NCBI GenBank assembly: GCA_015662325.1
Contig: DQUJ01000163.1
Coordinates: forward strand, 1-6,794
Length of the DNA stretch: 6,794 nucleotides
Origin: Leucothrix mucor
GTDB lineage: Bacteria; Pseudomonadota; Gammaproteobacteria; Thiotrichales; Thiotrichaceae
Direction: 5' to 3'
Shown here: piece by piece, positions 6,663-6,794 of the stretch
Position numbering within the stretch: position 1 is the stretch's first letter
Layout: each line of letters begins with the position of its first letter
The notes under the pieces: model-generated
Database searches by the model: none
Seen by the model: the letters and a program-made list of their open reading frames with translations, nothing else
What the model was told of the DNA's origin: nothing
Translations under genes and position numbers: made by a program

Positions 6663-6706
6663 TTCCCCCTAACCCTCCCCTTGTTAAACCTTGCTAAGTG
6701 GAAGGG
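6663..6706. repeat. Second, degenerate C-rich intergenic repeat
   Basis: A C-rich left part (CCCCCTAACCCTCCCC, 6665-6680) faces a purine-rich right part (AAGTGGAAGGGA, 6696-6707) that pairs with it only imperfectly. Between them are two near-copies, CCTTGTTAA and CCTTGCTAA. It resembles the other repeat in style and looks like an eroded relative. Apart from these two repeats, the 213-base stretch from 6582 to the right edge shows no supported gene. Confidence 0.45.
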
Positions 6707-6794
6707 ATACAAACGTATTACATCTATCCTACAAACTACAACCCTCAGAGTAGTTAATAAGATTTTATAAAAGATATGAAAATAAACGCACAAC

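Noticed and set aside
6557..6793. Minus-strand open frame of 78 codons at the right edge
   Set aside because: It is translated from the C/G-rich intergenic repeats (giving PSPNPLPARERE), a familiar false protein pattern, and has no ribosome site or family resemblance.
6776..6794. Possible start of a next plus-strand gene (MKINAQ)
   Set aside because: Only six codons and no clear ribosome site are visible; too little to list as a gene.

Overview
The window looks like ordinary chromosome from a moderately AT-rich gammaproteobacterium. The HemB and AroE proteins have the Pseudomonas-like gammaproteobacterial form. The glutaredoxin is a CGFS monothiol type, and intergenic DNA is short. A sulfur-oxidising or other environmental lineage is possible, but nothing here fixes the genus. 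No tRNA, rRNA, CRISPR array, transposase or phage gene is visible, and no gene-free stretch exceeds 300 bases; the longest is the 3' end after 6581.

Left part (1-1209). The window opens inside the 3' end of a thioredoxin-fold gene on the plus strand. It is followed by grxD, a monothiol glutaredoxin with a good ribosome binding site. grxD converges on a small ArsR-family repressor gene on the minus strand. The two are separated by a nearly ideal bidirectional terminator: a 19-bp perfect inverted repeat with a 6-nt loop. The regulator lacks the classical metal motif. It does keep the helix-2 cysteine at the position used by the sulfide/redox sensors of the BigR/SqrR/HlyU group.

Middle part (1320-4121), all minus strand. 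hemB (porphobilinogen synthase, Asp-rich metal site) and aroE (shikimate dehydrogenase) form a tight two-gene operon. Their 20-nt junction is built from three tandem heptamers. Downstream of aroE lies a lipoprotein with an alpha/beta-hydrolase fold.

Right part (4232-6581), plus strand, divergent from hemB. It holds a membrane-anchored M23 metallopeptidase, then (1 nt later) a seven-helix membrane protein with a conserved His/Cys-bearing domain predicted to be periplasmic, then (30 nt later) an OmpR/PhoB-type response regulator. The peptidase-membrane protein pair is the least understood element and the best candidate for an undescribed envelope system. The response regulator may be transcribed with it, or separately from a TATAAT box placed so close to the ATG that the mRNA could be leaderless.

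The last 213 bases carry G/C-rich inverted and direct repeats of the interspersed intergenic type. A possible new start codon at 6776 follows, but too little of it is visible to identify.
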